Positions 22,001-32,864 of a stretch of 64,000 bases of DNA are shown piece by piece. The stretch is from contig CM046859.1 of NCBI GenBank assembly GCA_025617745.1, positions 24,552,006-24,616,005 of the forward strand. The letters are read 5' to 3'. How positions within the stretch are numbered: the stretch's first letter is position 1; every line of letters begins with the position of its first letter. This DNA is from Heliocidaris erythrogramma. Lineage: Eukaryota; Echinodermata; Echinoidea; Camarodonta; Echinometridae. The notes below the pieces were generated by a model. That model was not told where the DNA came from and did no database searches. It was given only the letters and a program-made list of their open reading frames with translations. A program made the position numbers and the translations under genes.

Positions 22001-24569
22001 GTGTTTAATGGACAATTCATCATCTTTCAAAGAGTGCTAAAAATGCCAATTCATATCCTTCTTTTTTTAATATATTTTTTCCTGTGCAATTCTTGCAGTA
22101 ATACCTACACATCCATTTTATTGCTGGCCTGGAGAAGAATTTAGGAGTGGGTGCATTGTTTGATGACTTTCGATTTCATTACATTTGAGCTTAAACATTT
22201 TATTCAATAATCTTTGAGGCAAACAAACCCAACCCTAACATGAAAGATGCCATACTGTTCCATTCAGTCCTCACCCTCTTGCCTTATCAAGGATGTTATC
22301 CTAATAAAAAGACTAATCTTTCCTTTCAGCGTGTGGTTATTTCCTGATGTTCATTTCTGATTTCAAGTGTTTTTCTATTGTACTATAGTTTGCCAATACT
22401 GAAAAATAAAGCAACACTTTCCTGTTTGTAATGTTGTTGTTGCCCCTCAAACAACTACTCTGAAAATTGCTCCTTTTCTAATATCTTCCTGGCTTGAAAC
22501 CAAATTGGAGTTATTCATGACGATGGCCTCACCACAAATGCGCGGCAGGTTCGTTTGTCGAGGCACTCACCCCTGGGTTCAAGCAGGCTTCTCCCACAGA
22601 CTAACAGGGGGAAAGTCACTTGTTACTCCACACAATTGCATTGTCATTGCGGCCAGGTAATTGAATCATCGGAGTACTACTAATCGGCAAATTGCGCTTT
22701 CTGCGTTGACAAATTGCACGTCCTGTTGGCATTTCAGCTGCACATCACAACCCCCCCCCCTCCTTTGAGGATCTAGACGAGAGAGAGAGAGAAAGGATTC
22801 TGAGAAGAGAGTCGACCCCCTGAAATCTTTATACTTAAATGCCTTTCTTGCATTGCGTATTAATGTAAGAGAGCGTGAGATGCTTAATTGAAAAGATATG
22901 CACAATGTGGGATGTCCGATATTAGCATCAGTCTCTGAGGAATGCTTGCCAGCTTTGCCATGATGTTAAAGAAATGATGATGATTGATTTCTTGATTGGA
23001 AGCATTTTTTTTACTCTTTTAGATAACCCTTGTTACTGTATGTCATATTTCTTGTTGTAAATTGCACATTAAAAAATTCAAATAGATATTTGTTTATAGA
23101 CAAGATGCACAAATGTCACAAAATACAGTGGAGTACATGATAAAATTTGTGTTCAGATGATGGTTGTATCACATACACTTCATATTCCTTGAGTGTATCA
23201 TAAACTAAATACCCCTTCCTTTCTCTTTTCCCCATCTGCTTACAGATACAATCCAGATGAGGAGAAATGGTCAATGATAGCCCCGATGCATACCAAGAGG
23301 ATAGGGGTTGGGTGCGCAGTGGTCAACCGACTGCTCTATGCGGTGGGGGGATTCGATGGCGTCAATCGTCTCAACACAGTGGAGTGCTATCATCCTGAGA
23401 ACGATGAATGGACGATGGTGACCGCCATGAACACACGGCGCAGTGGAGCAGGTAAGGAAGCTTCAGACAATGGGTTCTTAGCATGAGGGGAATGAGGGCT
23501 TTAGGAGTTGTTAAACCTCGAGCTAGCTCCGGAGTATTCTGGGCCAATGACCATCTGTAATCATCTCAAGGATTTTATGACCGTTTAAATACAGCATTAA
23601 CACCCTGCTGGTTTGAGAACTCACATGTTTGGCTAAAGAGGACATCAACATAACATTTCAACAGCAAACTTTTATTATTTGTATGAATTCATTTGCACAA
23701 GTAAACACCTTTGCTCCCTACCAATCACACTCTCTCAATGCAGAGTTGAAATTTCCATGCGTAGTGCTAGTATTCAATTTTAAAAGATTTTGAATCGGTG
23801 AATATAGAGACATTAAATCCAGTGGGCATTGAACAAGGACTACATTTATGCATTTTCCAGCTTGTCCTTCCCCTTTACTTTAAATCCATTCTATGTTTAC
23901 ATTACCTACAGGAAACCATCTTTTTGTGAATATGTTCACTCATCTGTTCCAACTATTTTGTTTCACTCTTTGCAGGGGTGACAAGCCTCAATGGTTTCAT
24001 CTATGCTGTGGGTGGCTACGACGGTATGAGCCAACTCAACAGTATGGAACGCTATGATGTGGAGAACGATCGCTGGGAATTCATGGCGTCTATGAACTCA
24101 CGAAGGAGCGCCCTCAGTGTTGATGTAGTGGGAGGCAAGGTCTATGCATTAGGTGGGTATTGATCAGAAAAAAGTTTAATTCCCATGCTGTTTGTTAGTA
24201 GTTATGGAGGGACTCAAGAAGTTTTATCTCTTTGTGGGCTCCATAGCATTCTGTGCCCATGGTCATAAGTTTGTCAAAAGTAAATGGTCATTGCATGCTG
24301 GTTGATTTACCAAAATATTTATACTGTTTCTCTGATTATGAATGAAAATATTTATACTGTTACTCTAAGGATTTTTTTTTTCATTCTCTATTATAGGTGG
24401 TTATGATGGTCAAGACTTCTTATCATCTGTGGAGTGCTACGACCCTATGTCCGACACCTGGCAGGTGGTCACCAACATGTGCAGCGGGCGGAGTGGGGCC
24501 GGCGTGGCAGTGGGCATGGAACCATGTAAGACCGGCATGTGTGGCAGTGGCGGCAATTCTAATCGGTGA
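17772..24569 (+). CDS. KEAP1: KEAP1: NRF2-binding CUL3 adaptor, redox sensor (4 coding exons)
   Basis: Joining 17772-19042, 23246-23451, 23976-24152 and 24397-24569 gives 1827 nt, encoding 608 residues and a stop. All junctions are in phase at GT-AG sites. Residues about 43-150 form the BTB domain, 155-290 the BACK/IVR region, and 306-597 six Kelch blades. The family presents NRF2 to the CUL3-RBX1 ubiquitin ligase in the cytosol and releases it on electrophile or oxidant stress. NRF2-contact residues known in mammals are present: Y316, R318, S345, R362, N364, N396, R397, R465, S490, Y507, Q512, S537, Y554, F559 and S584. The ATG at 17772 is the first after an in-frame TGA. BTB, IVR and the first Kelch repeats share one exon, whereas vertebrates, as I recall, have an intron there. 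Sensor cysteines differ from mammals (see findings). The 524-bp and 244-bp introns between the last three exons hold nothing recognisable. Confidence 0.95.
19043..23245 (+). other. KEAP1 intron (4.2 kb) between Kelch 2 and Kelch 3
   Basis: The intron runs from GTAAAT at 19043 to the acceptor CTTACAG at 23239-23245. It holds degenerate TTAGGG-like words near 19240-19300, a GATAA microsatellite at 20129-20150, pyrimidine-rich tracts near 20280-20420 and 21170-21290, and poly-C runs at 20082-20096 and 22750. I see no coding exon in it. Confidence 0.8.
20129..20150. repeat. GATAA microsatellite
   Basis: Four to five consecutive GATAA pentamers lie inside the large KEAP1 intron. Confidence 0.85.
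23246..23451 (+). CDS. KEAP1: KEAP1 coding exon 2: Kelch 3-4
   Basis: 206 nt encode residues 424-492 plus the first base of codon 493. The exon contains the blade motif [10 protein letters not shown] and R465 (mammalian R483, an NRF2 contact). It ends in RRSGAG with S490 (mammalian S508). The acceptor is CTTACAG at 23245 and the donor is G|GTAAGG at 23452. Confidence 0.95.
23976..24152 (+). CDS. KEAP1: KEAP1 coding exon 3: Kelch 4-5
   Basis: 177 nt encode residues 493-551 and one base of codon 552. The exon contains [10 protein letters not shown] with Y507 and Q512 (mammalian Y525 and Q530) and RRSAL with S537 (mammalian S555). The cysteines found near this blade in mammals (C513, C518) are replaced by T and G/F-type residues. 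The donor GTGGGT is at 24153. Confidence 0.93.
24397..24569 (+). CDS. KEAP1: KEAP1 last coding exon: Kelch 6 and C-terminus
   Basis: The exon encodes residues 552-608 and the TGA stop at 24567-24569. The acceptor CTATTATAG precedes it. It holds the GGYDGQDF blade with Y554 and F559, GRSGAG with S584, and the C-terminal MEPC motif with C595 (mammalian C613). The short tail [13 protein letters not shown] differs from the mammalian cysteine-ended tail. Confidence 0.93.
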
Positions 24570-27500
24570 CAGCAGCTAGAAGCGGGAAGCAGAGCAGGCA
24601 GTACTCCCGAATCTTGACGTGGAATCTTATGAACGGGACTGAGAGTTTGGGAATCGCCAAAAAATTATCAGTACATGTTGGGTGTTCGAAAGTTATGGAA
24701 GGAGAGATTGGTCATCTTTTAGCAGAGCTGAAAAGATTTCTAAGGCAAGGTGCTGTAGGTGTGCCCTTTGAGCTTGAGGATGCCTAAGTCGATGCCCTCA
24801 TCACAGCTTGCCTAGCCTGTACTCTATAATCATCTTCTATAACTGTCATGGCTTACTTTTTGTCTTCTGCTCACCCTGCCTGCTGCTCTACCGCTTCGCT
24901 GTTTAAAATATATAACAGCTGATGATATAGATAAGAATCAGACTTAATTATGCAGAGAACAAGATGAAAGAATTTCGGTTTATTGACGAACCAGCATTGT
25001 GTGAATTTCTAGCAAGAAGTGATAGGTACAAACGTATTCCTCATGCAACTCCCTAGTTAAACAGATCTCCTGTCTATTGTCAAAATGCACCAGCTAGAGC
25101 AATACTCTTGCACAACAGTGTGATTGTATCACATAGAGGTTATAGAAGTCCCGACCTGACTCTTTTGTTTATGATGTCAGAAGCACAACTTTTAGTCTTT
25201 TCCAGCTTTTGCTACTGTATGTAGTTTACATGATACGTGTGTGTGTGTTTTAGGTCGCTTTTATTTACTTAAATAATCTTGGTGCCCTTGCATAAAAGGT
25301 AGTGTTTTTCTCAACAGGTTATTTTCAAACGAATTACATTTGTGTGATTACCGTAACCTTGATCCAAATAGATAAAGCATTGTTACTTATAATCTGTGCT
25401 AGATTGCGACTTAACCCAACATGGCACGGAAGAGGTTGACAAAGTTTGCTGCCATATTGCAATCATAGCCGTTTCAGTGATTGATTTTGGTAAAAAGTTT
25501 ATTTGATGTCTTTCATTTCTGTTGGTCTAACTTTAACCCCTAATTGGTCCAATTGCTGATCAGATTGATGTTAGAGGCATGCTGTAGGGGTAATGGGTGC
25601 AGAACCTGGTCTGTAGACTTCAAAGTAGATGATTTTACGGATGTTTGACCTCTCTCGACCTCATGAACAAACAATTGCAAACCATTCTCATGGGCTAACA
25701 ATAAGTTCAGACCTATTATCTTGGAGCAGGTTGCTTCACCCAATCAGTTTGTACCATTGATAATAATGTTTGAAATCACTGAATACAAACCGTTTGGTTC
25801 AACGAAATTAATATCTAAACTTTAGGATTTATTCTTCATCTCGATAATTAATGGTAACCAGTAATGTTGCTATTATGATTCATTTGATATATTATTTTCA
25901 TCACTTGCACGATTATTATGCAGTTTGGTTATATAATCTCAGAGGAAACTTCAAACAAGTGTTGACCACAAGACCACCTTGTAAAGTCTTGAAAGGTTTC
26001 CTCAAGAATGTCAACAATATTTGGAATTCTTTTCTTTTTATCTTATCTCACATGTTTATCCTTTTCTTTTTCTTTTCTTTTTTTTTATCTTGATGTATTT
26101 GAATTAAGAGGAGTGTGTACGAACGTCATCTTGCCAATGAATGTTTTGTGACAGAGCTTGTCTTAAAAGAGCCAAAAAATATATTTGGTCTTTCAGTGTT
26201 GTGTGTGGGAAATTGGTGCCACTTTTCTTTACTTATCGGTACCAGAAGTTGTGAACCTGAAACTGAAACATTGGTTAAGTTAGGAGATGGGAGGGGTAGG
26301 GGCTTCAATCCTATATTTCCTGCTGCCTGTATTTGTGCAGCCAGTGTATGGACTTTTCTTCTATTGATGCAGAAACCGTAGTAAGAATATATTTCACCGA
26401 TATTTGTCCATTTGTTCTTCTCTCTGGTGCGTCCATTTATCTAGATCATTAATTTATTATACACGATGATGTATTCAACATTTCTGGTGGATAGTGGTTA
26501 CTGTTCCAAATTATTGAAACTTGTGGCAAATATTTCTCTGATTTAGAAAAAAGACATGTCGACCTTCCCTTTCAATGGTTGCAAACAATTGACTGTCTTT
26601 AGGATAGTTCTGCACCATAGTATAGCAGTATACCGGTATAGAAAAGAAGTAGTATACGCATTTTATAGAAGAAACTTAAATAGAGGAGATATTAACAATA
26701 CCTTCCCCTTCCCCACCCCTTGACTCCCAGTGGGCACCGCCTCATTAAGTATTTTGTTTGTGTATTTCCCACTTGAAACTTAAGGTGTATTGGATCATCA
26801 GTTATTGTTACCGTCGGAAACTACTGGTCTATTTTCCTATAAAGCACAAAGTGTTATAGTTATTTGAGATGGACCTGTAGATGGGGTTTGTAGCAAAGAT
26901 ACATATTTATGTATTTTATAAATGTGAACTTTAATGGCGAATCATTGGTAACGAGGACAGGACCCTGGGCGATGAGGGATAATAGTAAATTTGAAAGAGC
27001 AGACTCTTCTAGTTAGATTAGATTTACTGTTTAAAAGCATTCTGGAAAAGGATTGTAGATGTATACCGAGATACAAGACTGATCGAACTAAAGAAAGGGG
27101 TTAAGTTAGCCTCAAAATTTGTACATAGGAGAGTTATATATTGTGCGATCTGAGAAAATATTATATGTCTTCATAATATGTATATGTGTTCAACTGTACA
27201 TTTATTATGTCATCGTATGTGCTTGATGTATTGAAGCACAAATAAGTATGTCACCCAGAGATTTCATCTCCATTACTGTTGTCTGTGTTTCCCCGCTGTT
27301 TATCGCTCATTTCTTGTAAAGAAATATGACTCATAGTTTTATGTGAGGATAATATGAGAAGTAAACGAAGGGTACAAACACTGCTTTTTGATGTATTCCC
27401 CATCTTTAGCTTATTACGGTAGGCACAACTTGTTAACATTTATTCAATAGATGCATTGTTTCCCTGTCAACTGTGCGTTGTATATTTTTTTTTGGGGGGG

Positions 27501-28401
27501 GGGTAAGAATTTTATTAAACAAAATTTTAAAAATTACTTAATTTCTTAGCAATGGTGCAATTGGTGAAAATGATAAAATAAAAAATAAACAAAGGGCATA
27601 AATCTTGGACTAATTAATGAACAATTTTTGTTTTGACAGAATTGGTCATAAAGTTGAAAGTCCCTTCTAAAATATATTCTTCTTTATTTGTGGCACATAC
27701 ATGTACTTGATTCATTCATTACGAGACATTTACCCAGACTTCTTGTCCATGTGGCCAATATTTGGCTAATTTGCATCTTTTAGGCAGTTATATCAGACTT
27801 CTTTGAATTCAAATTCTGCTCAAGTTTCATGAATCATGTACCCTTTTGGAATGTTTCAGATATAATACATTTTTTCAAAAGGTTTCAGAAATAACACCCT
27901 TTTAGACTAGGGAAGGAGCCATGTTTCCATTTTTCATTGATGCAGTCTGTTCAGTTATGAGCTTTGTTTATTTAGTTTAAGATTTTGCCTATTTATTGCA
28001 GAGTTTATGTATTCTTATTAGCATGCAATATGTCTTTATCCAATGCCCATTGGAGGAAAAAAAAGGAATTTCAGGTTCTTCAATGGGTCGATGGAAGCTT
28101 GTGATTGAAAAACAAAGTATTACATGTATGATGTCTTCCATTTCTTTTGCTTAATATCTGTGAGTTGATTATCTTTTTTTCATGCTGATTGATTTAACAC
28201 TTGGTTGATGTTCCATTCTAAATGTGAATTTAAAAAGAGAATTATTGTGGCAATGTAATGAAAATTTCTTGTACAGTGTTCTTTTTTGTTTGCTTAGATT
28301 TTCATAAGAAATGGTTGGGTTGCTTGAATCATGAAGAATAAAAAATATGGTTGCTTGAAGGCAGAAATAGAAACAAATTCTGAAGGATATGGCAGAGGAA
28401 A

Positions 28402-28740
28402 GGGGGAGGGGAGTGAGAGAGAGAAGAGGGGAGTGAGAGAGAGAAAAGGAGAGAGAGAAAAGGAGAGTGAGAGAGAGAAAAGGAGAGTGAGAGAGAAAAG
28501 GAGAGAGAGAGAAAAGGGGAGTGAGAGAGAAAAGGAGAGAGAAAAGGAGAGTGAGAGAGAGAAAAAGAGAGTGAGAGAGAGAAAAGGGGAGTGAGAGAGA
28601 GAGAGAGAAAAGGAGAGTGAGAGAGAGAAAAGGAGAGTGAGAGAGAGAAAAGGAGAGTGAGAGAGAGAAAAGGAGAGTGAGAGAGAGAAAAGGAGAGTGA
28701 GAGAGAGAAAAGGAGAGTGAGAGAGAGGAAAGGAGTGAAG
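28402..28740. repeat. Polypurine GA-rich tandem repeat
   Basis: Units of about 20 bp built from GAGAGAGAGAAAAGGAGAGT repeat for over 300 bp without a pyrimidine-rich break. This yields artefactual Arg/Glu/Lys-rich and Ser/Leu/Phe-rich open frames. Such mirror-symmetric polypurine DNA can adopt triplex (H-DNA) structure. Confidence 0.9.
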
Positions 28741-30694
28741 AGAAAATGGGAGAAAGATAAAAATGAAACCAAGGATAATCTAAGAGAGAGAGAGAGGGTC
28801 AGAGGAATGAGGCAAGAAAAGGACGAGCAGAACGGAGATGAATGCTGTAAGAGAATGTAAGGGGAGCCAGAGGGGTCAACTGAATGGATGACTAAACTAA
28901 TAATTCATTCCACAGAATACATGTATTGAAAGTTTTTTTTTTTTAATTGCATTTTTCCAGTAACATCACAAAGTACAGGATTCCAGATCATTCAAAGTTT
29001 AATAATTCTTTCATAATTTTGATAAATACATATACATAATTTTGTACCTGAATGAAACAACAATGCACAATGTGTTTTCTCACACAAATAAAACTAGTGT
29101 AAAAATATGAAACAGAAATTTCTCTCACATTTATGATTTTTTGCTGCGTACATCGAAGCCGAAAATAAAGGTAGGAATACAATGAAGGGGAACTGAGGGA
29201 AGACAAAAAAAATAGTCCTTAGAGGCATTGTAATCATAAATTAATAATTGCAGAGAACAAATACAATGAATTAGATTGCGATTTTAAAATAAAAAGTATA
29301 AAAGTAGTGTCTCATCTCGCTTCCTTGCCTTAGGTTTGTGTGATATATTGGCAATGGGACATCAGCTGGCATTCATAACTTCTGAAGTAAAACGGGAGAA
29401 AAAAAAATTCTACGAGACAATATGAGGTGTAAAACCTTGAATAATTTAGATTCATTTCATTATGTTTTACAAGTTACTTGATTTTGATTTGTAAATTAAA
29501 AAATCCTATTACATATAGAGTCAAACCTGCATTAGCGACACCTGTATAGAAAGACCACCTGTCTATAAAAACAATTGTACAATAATTTGTCATTAACTCA
29601 TTGGTGATGGGGATGTTTAATCACTTGGATTTCTTATAGATTTCAATTGTACAAGCATGTGCTCAAATCTAAAATGCATTATATAAGCATTATAGTTCTC
29701 ATTTTGTCAACCGCTTGATACACGGCAGATATAATTTTTAAAAAATGAAATTCCCAGGGATAAAACCATATGTGGTCTATTTACAACTTATAAACAATTC
29801 TAAATTATACATGATATAATATTCAAATGTGAAATCAAACAATTACTTTGGACAATGTTTATAAATAAAATAATGCAGGTTTCATAGAACATTAAGAGTT
29901 ATTTTGCAAATATAATGCTGCACAGCAGAGAAAGACAACTTTAAATGACATAGTCTAAAGAAATACATTTACCATATACCGGACTCACGTCGTATCACGA
30001 TGAATCAAAGTCCAAGGTAAATAGATACTACAAACATCGTTTTTGTAACACATCATTCAAAATGCTTTTGAAAGCTCATTATTTTGATTTCCAGAAACTG
30101 CAAAAAACCAAAGGTCCTTGAATTCCACAAGGAAAACTAATAAATTTACTTGATAGAAGACCACCATATCAAGAAAGGTAAACAAATTGTGTACATGTTT
30201 TTTTCAAAAGTTTCTCACATAACAGTTTGAAACATGATATATAAAAGCATTAGATTTGTATGAAGATTGTAATTTTGCATACTTTAGGAAGTCTCGGATT
30301 GGGAACAATCCGACTTTATTTGTTGAAAACAACATCTTTTGTTGCCCCTTGCGTTCGAGTAGTCAGTTAACTTGTCCAAATTAAAAAAAATCCTTCTTCT
30401 GTCCTCATCATCATCTTCAGGATCAACATCATCGTCATTGATAAAGATTTACAAGAATAGTACTTCCCTATGACCACACATCAGAAGTTATATATTTCAT
30501 AAACTTATGAAACACCAGAAATCAAGGTGTTAATTTATCAACTTATAATAGTTTATATTCTCCACAGTTTGAATAAATTAACTTGCATAAACATATATTC
30601 AACTTTTACTTAAGGTAATATATTTTTAGTTTAGGTAATATAGTTTTAGTTTACACTGTTTGCTGAAAGCCATAAGGACGCTAACTCATATTCT

Positions 30695-31580
30695 TTAAAG
30701 GGGAATTATCCTCAAAATGTAAATGTGCTTATATTCAAAGATGTAATCTATTCCTTCTTGTTGTCCTACGTACTTTTGCATTAAAATATACGAGATGGGT
30801 ATAAATCAAGATTTTCTCAGCAAAATTTATCGTCTGCTAGCAATACCTGGGGGCTGCCATTTCTTGATGTGTATATAAAGATATTTTTAATCCGAATGCA
30901 AAATTGTCTTTCTTCCCGATACAAAATTCCATTTGAGATTTAAAATATTTAACAGATACATACATATATTCTAAAAACGAAAATGTGTTTTATATTTCCT
31001 TGAAAATTACTATTTTACTAAATATAAATCTATTTTCTTGATACTATGACGTACGTGACGGAGCAAATTAATTCAAATTTATGGATGATAACTTTCCCGA
31101 GCGTCAATAGTGACAAGCTATGCATTCACCTGCTTTGAGATAATGGACTTCAATAGTCAGAATGCGCGTTGTATAAATTATGTTCTGCTCTGCCAGGCAA
31201 GCTCAAGAAATCGATTTCTATTTAGCAAAACCAGAGAATTTAAAAAGAAATCTATAATTTTCAAATTTTAGAATATATGTATACACCTGTTATGTATTTT
31301 CCATCATATACAGGGATTTTTGGTAATGAAGAGAAGCAATTTAGCTTGAGGATTAAAAATATCTTCCTGACCGGAACGGTTTCCAGTGGTTCATGTACAA
31401 CTCCATATCACCAAGAAAATGGCACCCCCCATGTAAAGTGTTAGCAGATGATACCATGTGCTAGAATGTCTTGATTTAAACCCTATTCTGATGTTTTAAT
31501 TCTAAAATGATACAGGCCAATGATTAAGAATATATTACACCTTTTAACATCCGTACATTTATATTCTAATTCTCCTTTAA
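30695..31580. mobile_element. Family E DNA element, copy 1 (TTAAAGGGGAATTA ends)
   Basis: Terminal inverted repeats of about 50 bp begin TTAAAGGGGAATTA on the left and end TAATTCTCCTTTAA on the right. Both continue with sequence resembling AATGTGCTTATATTCAAAG. A shorter copy in the opposite orientation is at 60403-60985. This copy has extra internal sequence (roughly 30900-31190). No transposase frame is visible. Confidence 0.75.
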
Positions 31581-32149
31581 CAAGGAATTAACGCCCATCT
31601 GGCTCTCAATAGATCCTATCACTGGATAATCCTATAAATGTTAGAAACTACACGGACACATATTACTCTGGCACTGTGCGTAATTTGGCACCTGCTAGCA
31701 CTCTTGGCATTCAAGTCGACTCTTCCAACCACACACCCATTTACTACACACGGGTAGGGAGAGACAGTTGTACATGAAATGCCTTTCCTACAAACATTAG
31801 CACCATTGTCAGGATTCAAAATTAGGAGTTCTGATTGAAGGTACAAACAGTCTTACTGTGCTATGAACATATACGTAGATACACAAAAAAATATATATAT
31901 ATACTGCATAGTCCATGGGGGTAATCAAAAGAAATATGAAAAGACCCCCCAAATTGTTTAATTATATAAAATCACTGTCCTTATTCTAAAGGTCTAAAGG
32001 ATATTGAAGAGATGTAACCCAATTATGAACAAATTCTTCACTTGTCCCACCTGACATACAGGTCTGCAAATGAAATCTGTATATTGATGCCAATCAAAAT
32101 AATCTATATCTTTTCTATTGGAGCAACATTTGGGGCTATAATTAACAAA

Positions 32150-32287
32150 AAAATCAATTAATTCAATTGCGATTTAATTTTAAAAAATCAATTAATTCAA
32201 TTGCGATTTAATTCAAAAAAATCAATTAATTCAATTGCGATTTAATTCAAAAAAATCAATTAATTCAATTGCGATTTAATTCAAATA
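32150..32287. repeat. 34-bp tandem repeat, four copies
   Basis: The unit ATCAATTAATTCAATTGCGA plus an ATTTAATT-rich remainder repeats at exact 34-bp spacing (anchors at 32154, 32188, 32222, 32256). Each unit contains the palindromes TTAATTAA-like and CAATTG. It lies just beyond the ABCD3 stop codon and could be in its 3' UTR. Confidence 0.85.
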
Positions 32288-32786
32288 AATCTTTCTTTTT
32301 TTAAATCACTATTTTTTTTCCAACCCTGCAGGCCATTGAATTGTTTCCTTGAGACTGTCTTGATAAATAAACTAAGTGATACACTAAAATGAGAGTTAGA
32401 TAAAGACTTTTGTGACTCTGCATTTTTAACATCATCATTAAGAGAAACAGAAAATAAGGAGATTGAAGACTGCCTTTCAGTGTAAAATATAGCAAGAACA
32501 ATTGCCCTTTCAAATACCAAGTCAACTGTGCTACCCAAGTGTATTACAGCCTTCAATCTAAGCAAAAAAGTCACGCATGACATAGAGACCTTAAAAACAA
32601 GACACTCATATTAATTTAAGAGAAATCACATCAAATACTTAATGTATAGGTGTTATTAGGAAATATGATTTCAGATTTTTGTTCAATTTTCTTCAAATTC
32701 AATTTTGGTTTTACATGAACAAAATATAAAGAATATATAAAATTATAATATAATCATATAGATGACATCTTCAATATTTACTTCAT

Positions 32787-32864
32787 TCATGACCCATATT
32801 CCACTGTGTCCTGGTCAATTTTCTTGAATTCATAAGAACCACGTCCATCAAACATCAAATAGTA
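32787..32864 (-). CDS. ABCD3: ABCD3 exon 22 (last coding exon)
   Basis: 78 nt encode residues 639-663 and the TGA at 32789-32787. The C-terminus ends DTVEYGS, very like the vertebrate ending. The acceptor CTGCAG lies at 32870-32865. Confidence 0.93.
   Translation of the reverse strand, partial: YYLMFDGRGSYEFKKIDQDTVEYGS

Larger units (their letters stand above)
24570..32786. other. Convergent intergenic region with 3' UTRs of KEAP1 and ABCD3
   Basis: This region separates two tail-to-tail genes and must contain both 3' UTRs. On the + strand, AATAAA occurs at 27584-27589 and 28337-28342. On the - strand, AATAAA (TTTATT in the given strand) occurs at 30315-30320. These are candidates only, and I cannot tell which are used. 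The rest is AT-rich with a GA-rich tract, one DNA element and a 34-bp tandem repeat, listed separately. I recognise no other gene. Confidence 0.6.

Noticed and set aside
23976-24152. Loss of the KEAP1 Q530 NRF2 contact (first read as Met)
   Set aside because: Counting from the GGY tyrosine puts the Met at the Q528 position; the Q530 equivalent is Q512 and is conserved.
28329-28772. 147-codon Ser/Leu/Phe repeat frame on the - strand and its Arg/Glu/Lys counterpart
   Set aside because: Generated by the GA-rich tandem repeat; not a protein gene.
32150-32287. CRISPR-like regular repeat
   Set aside because: Four directly abutting 34-bp units without unique spacers in a eukaryotic genome; a simple tandem repeat.
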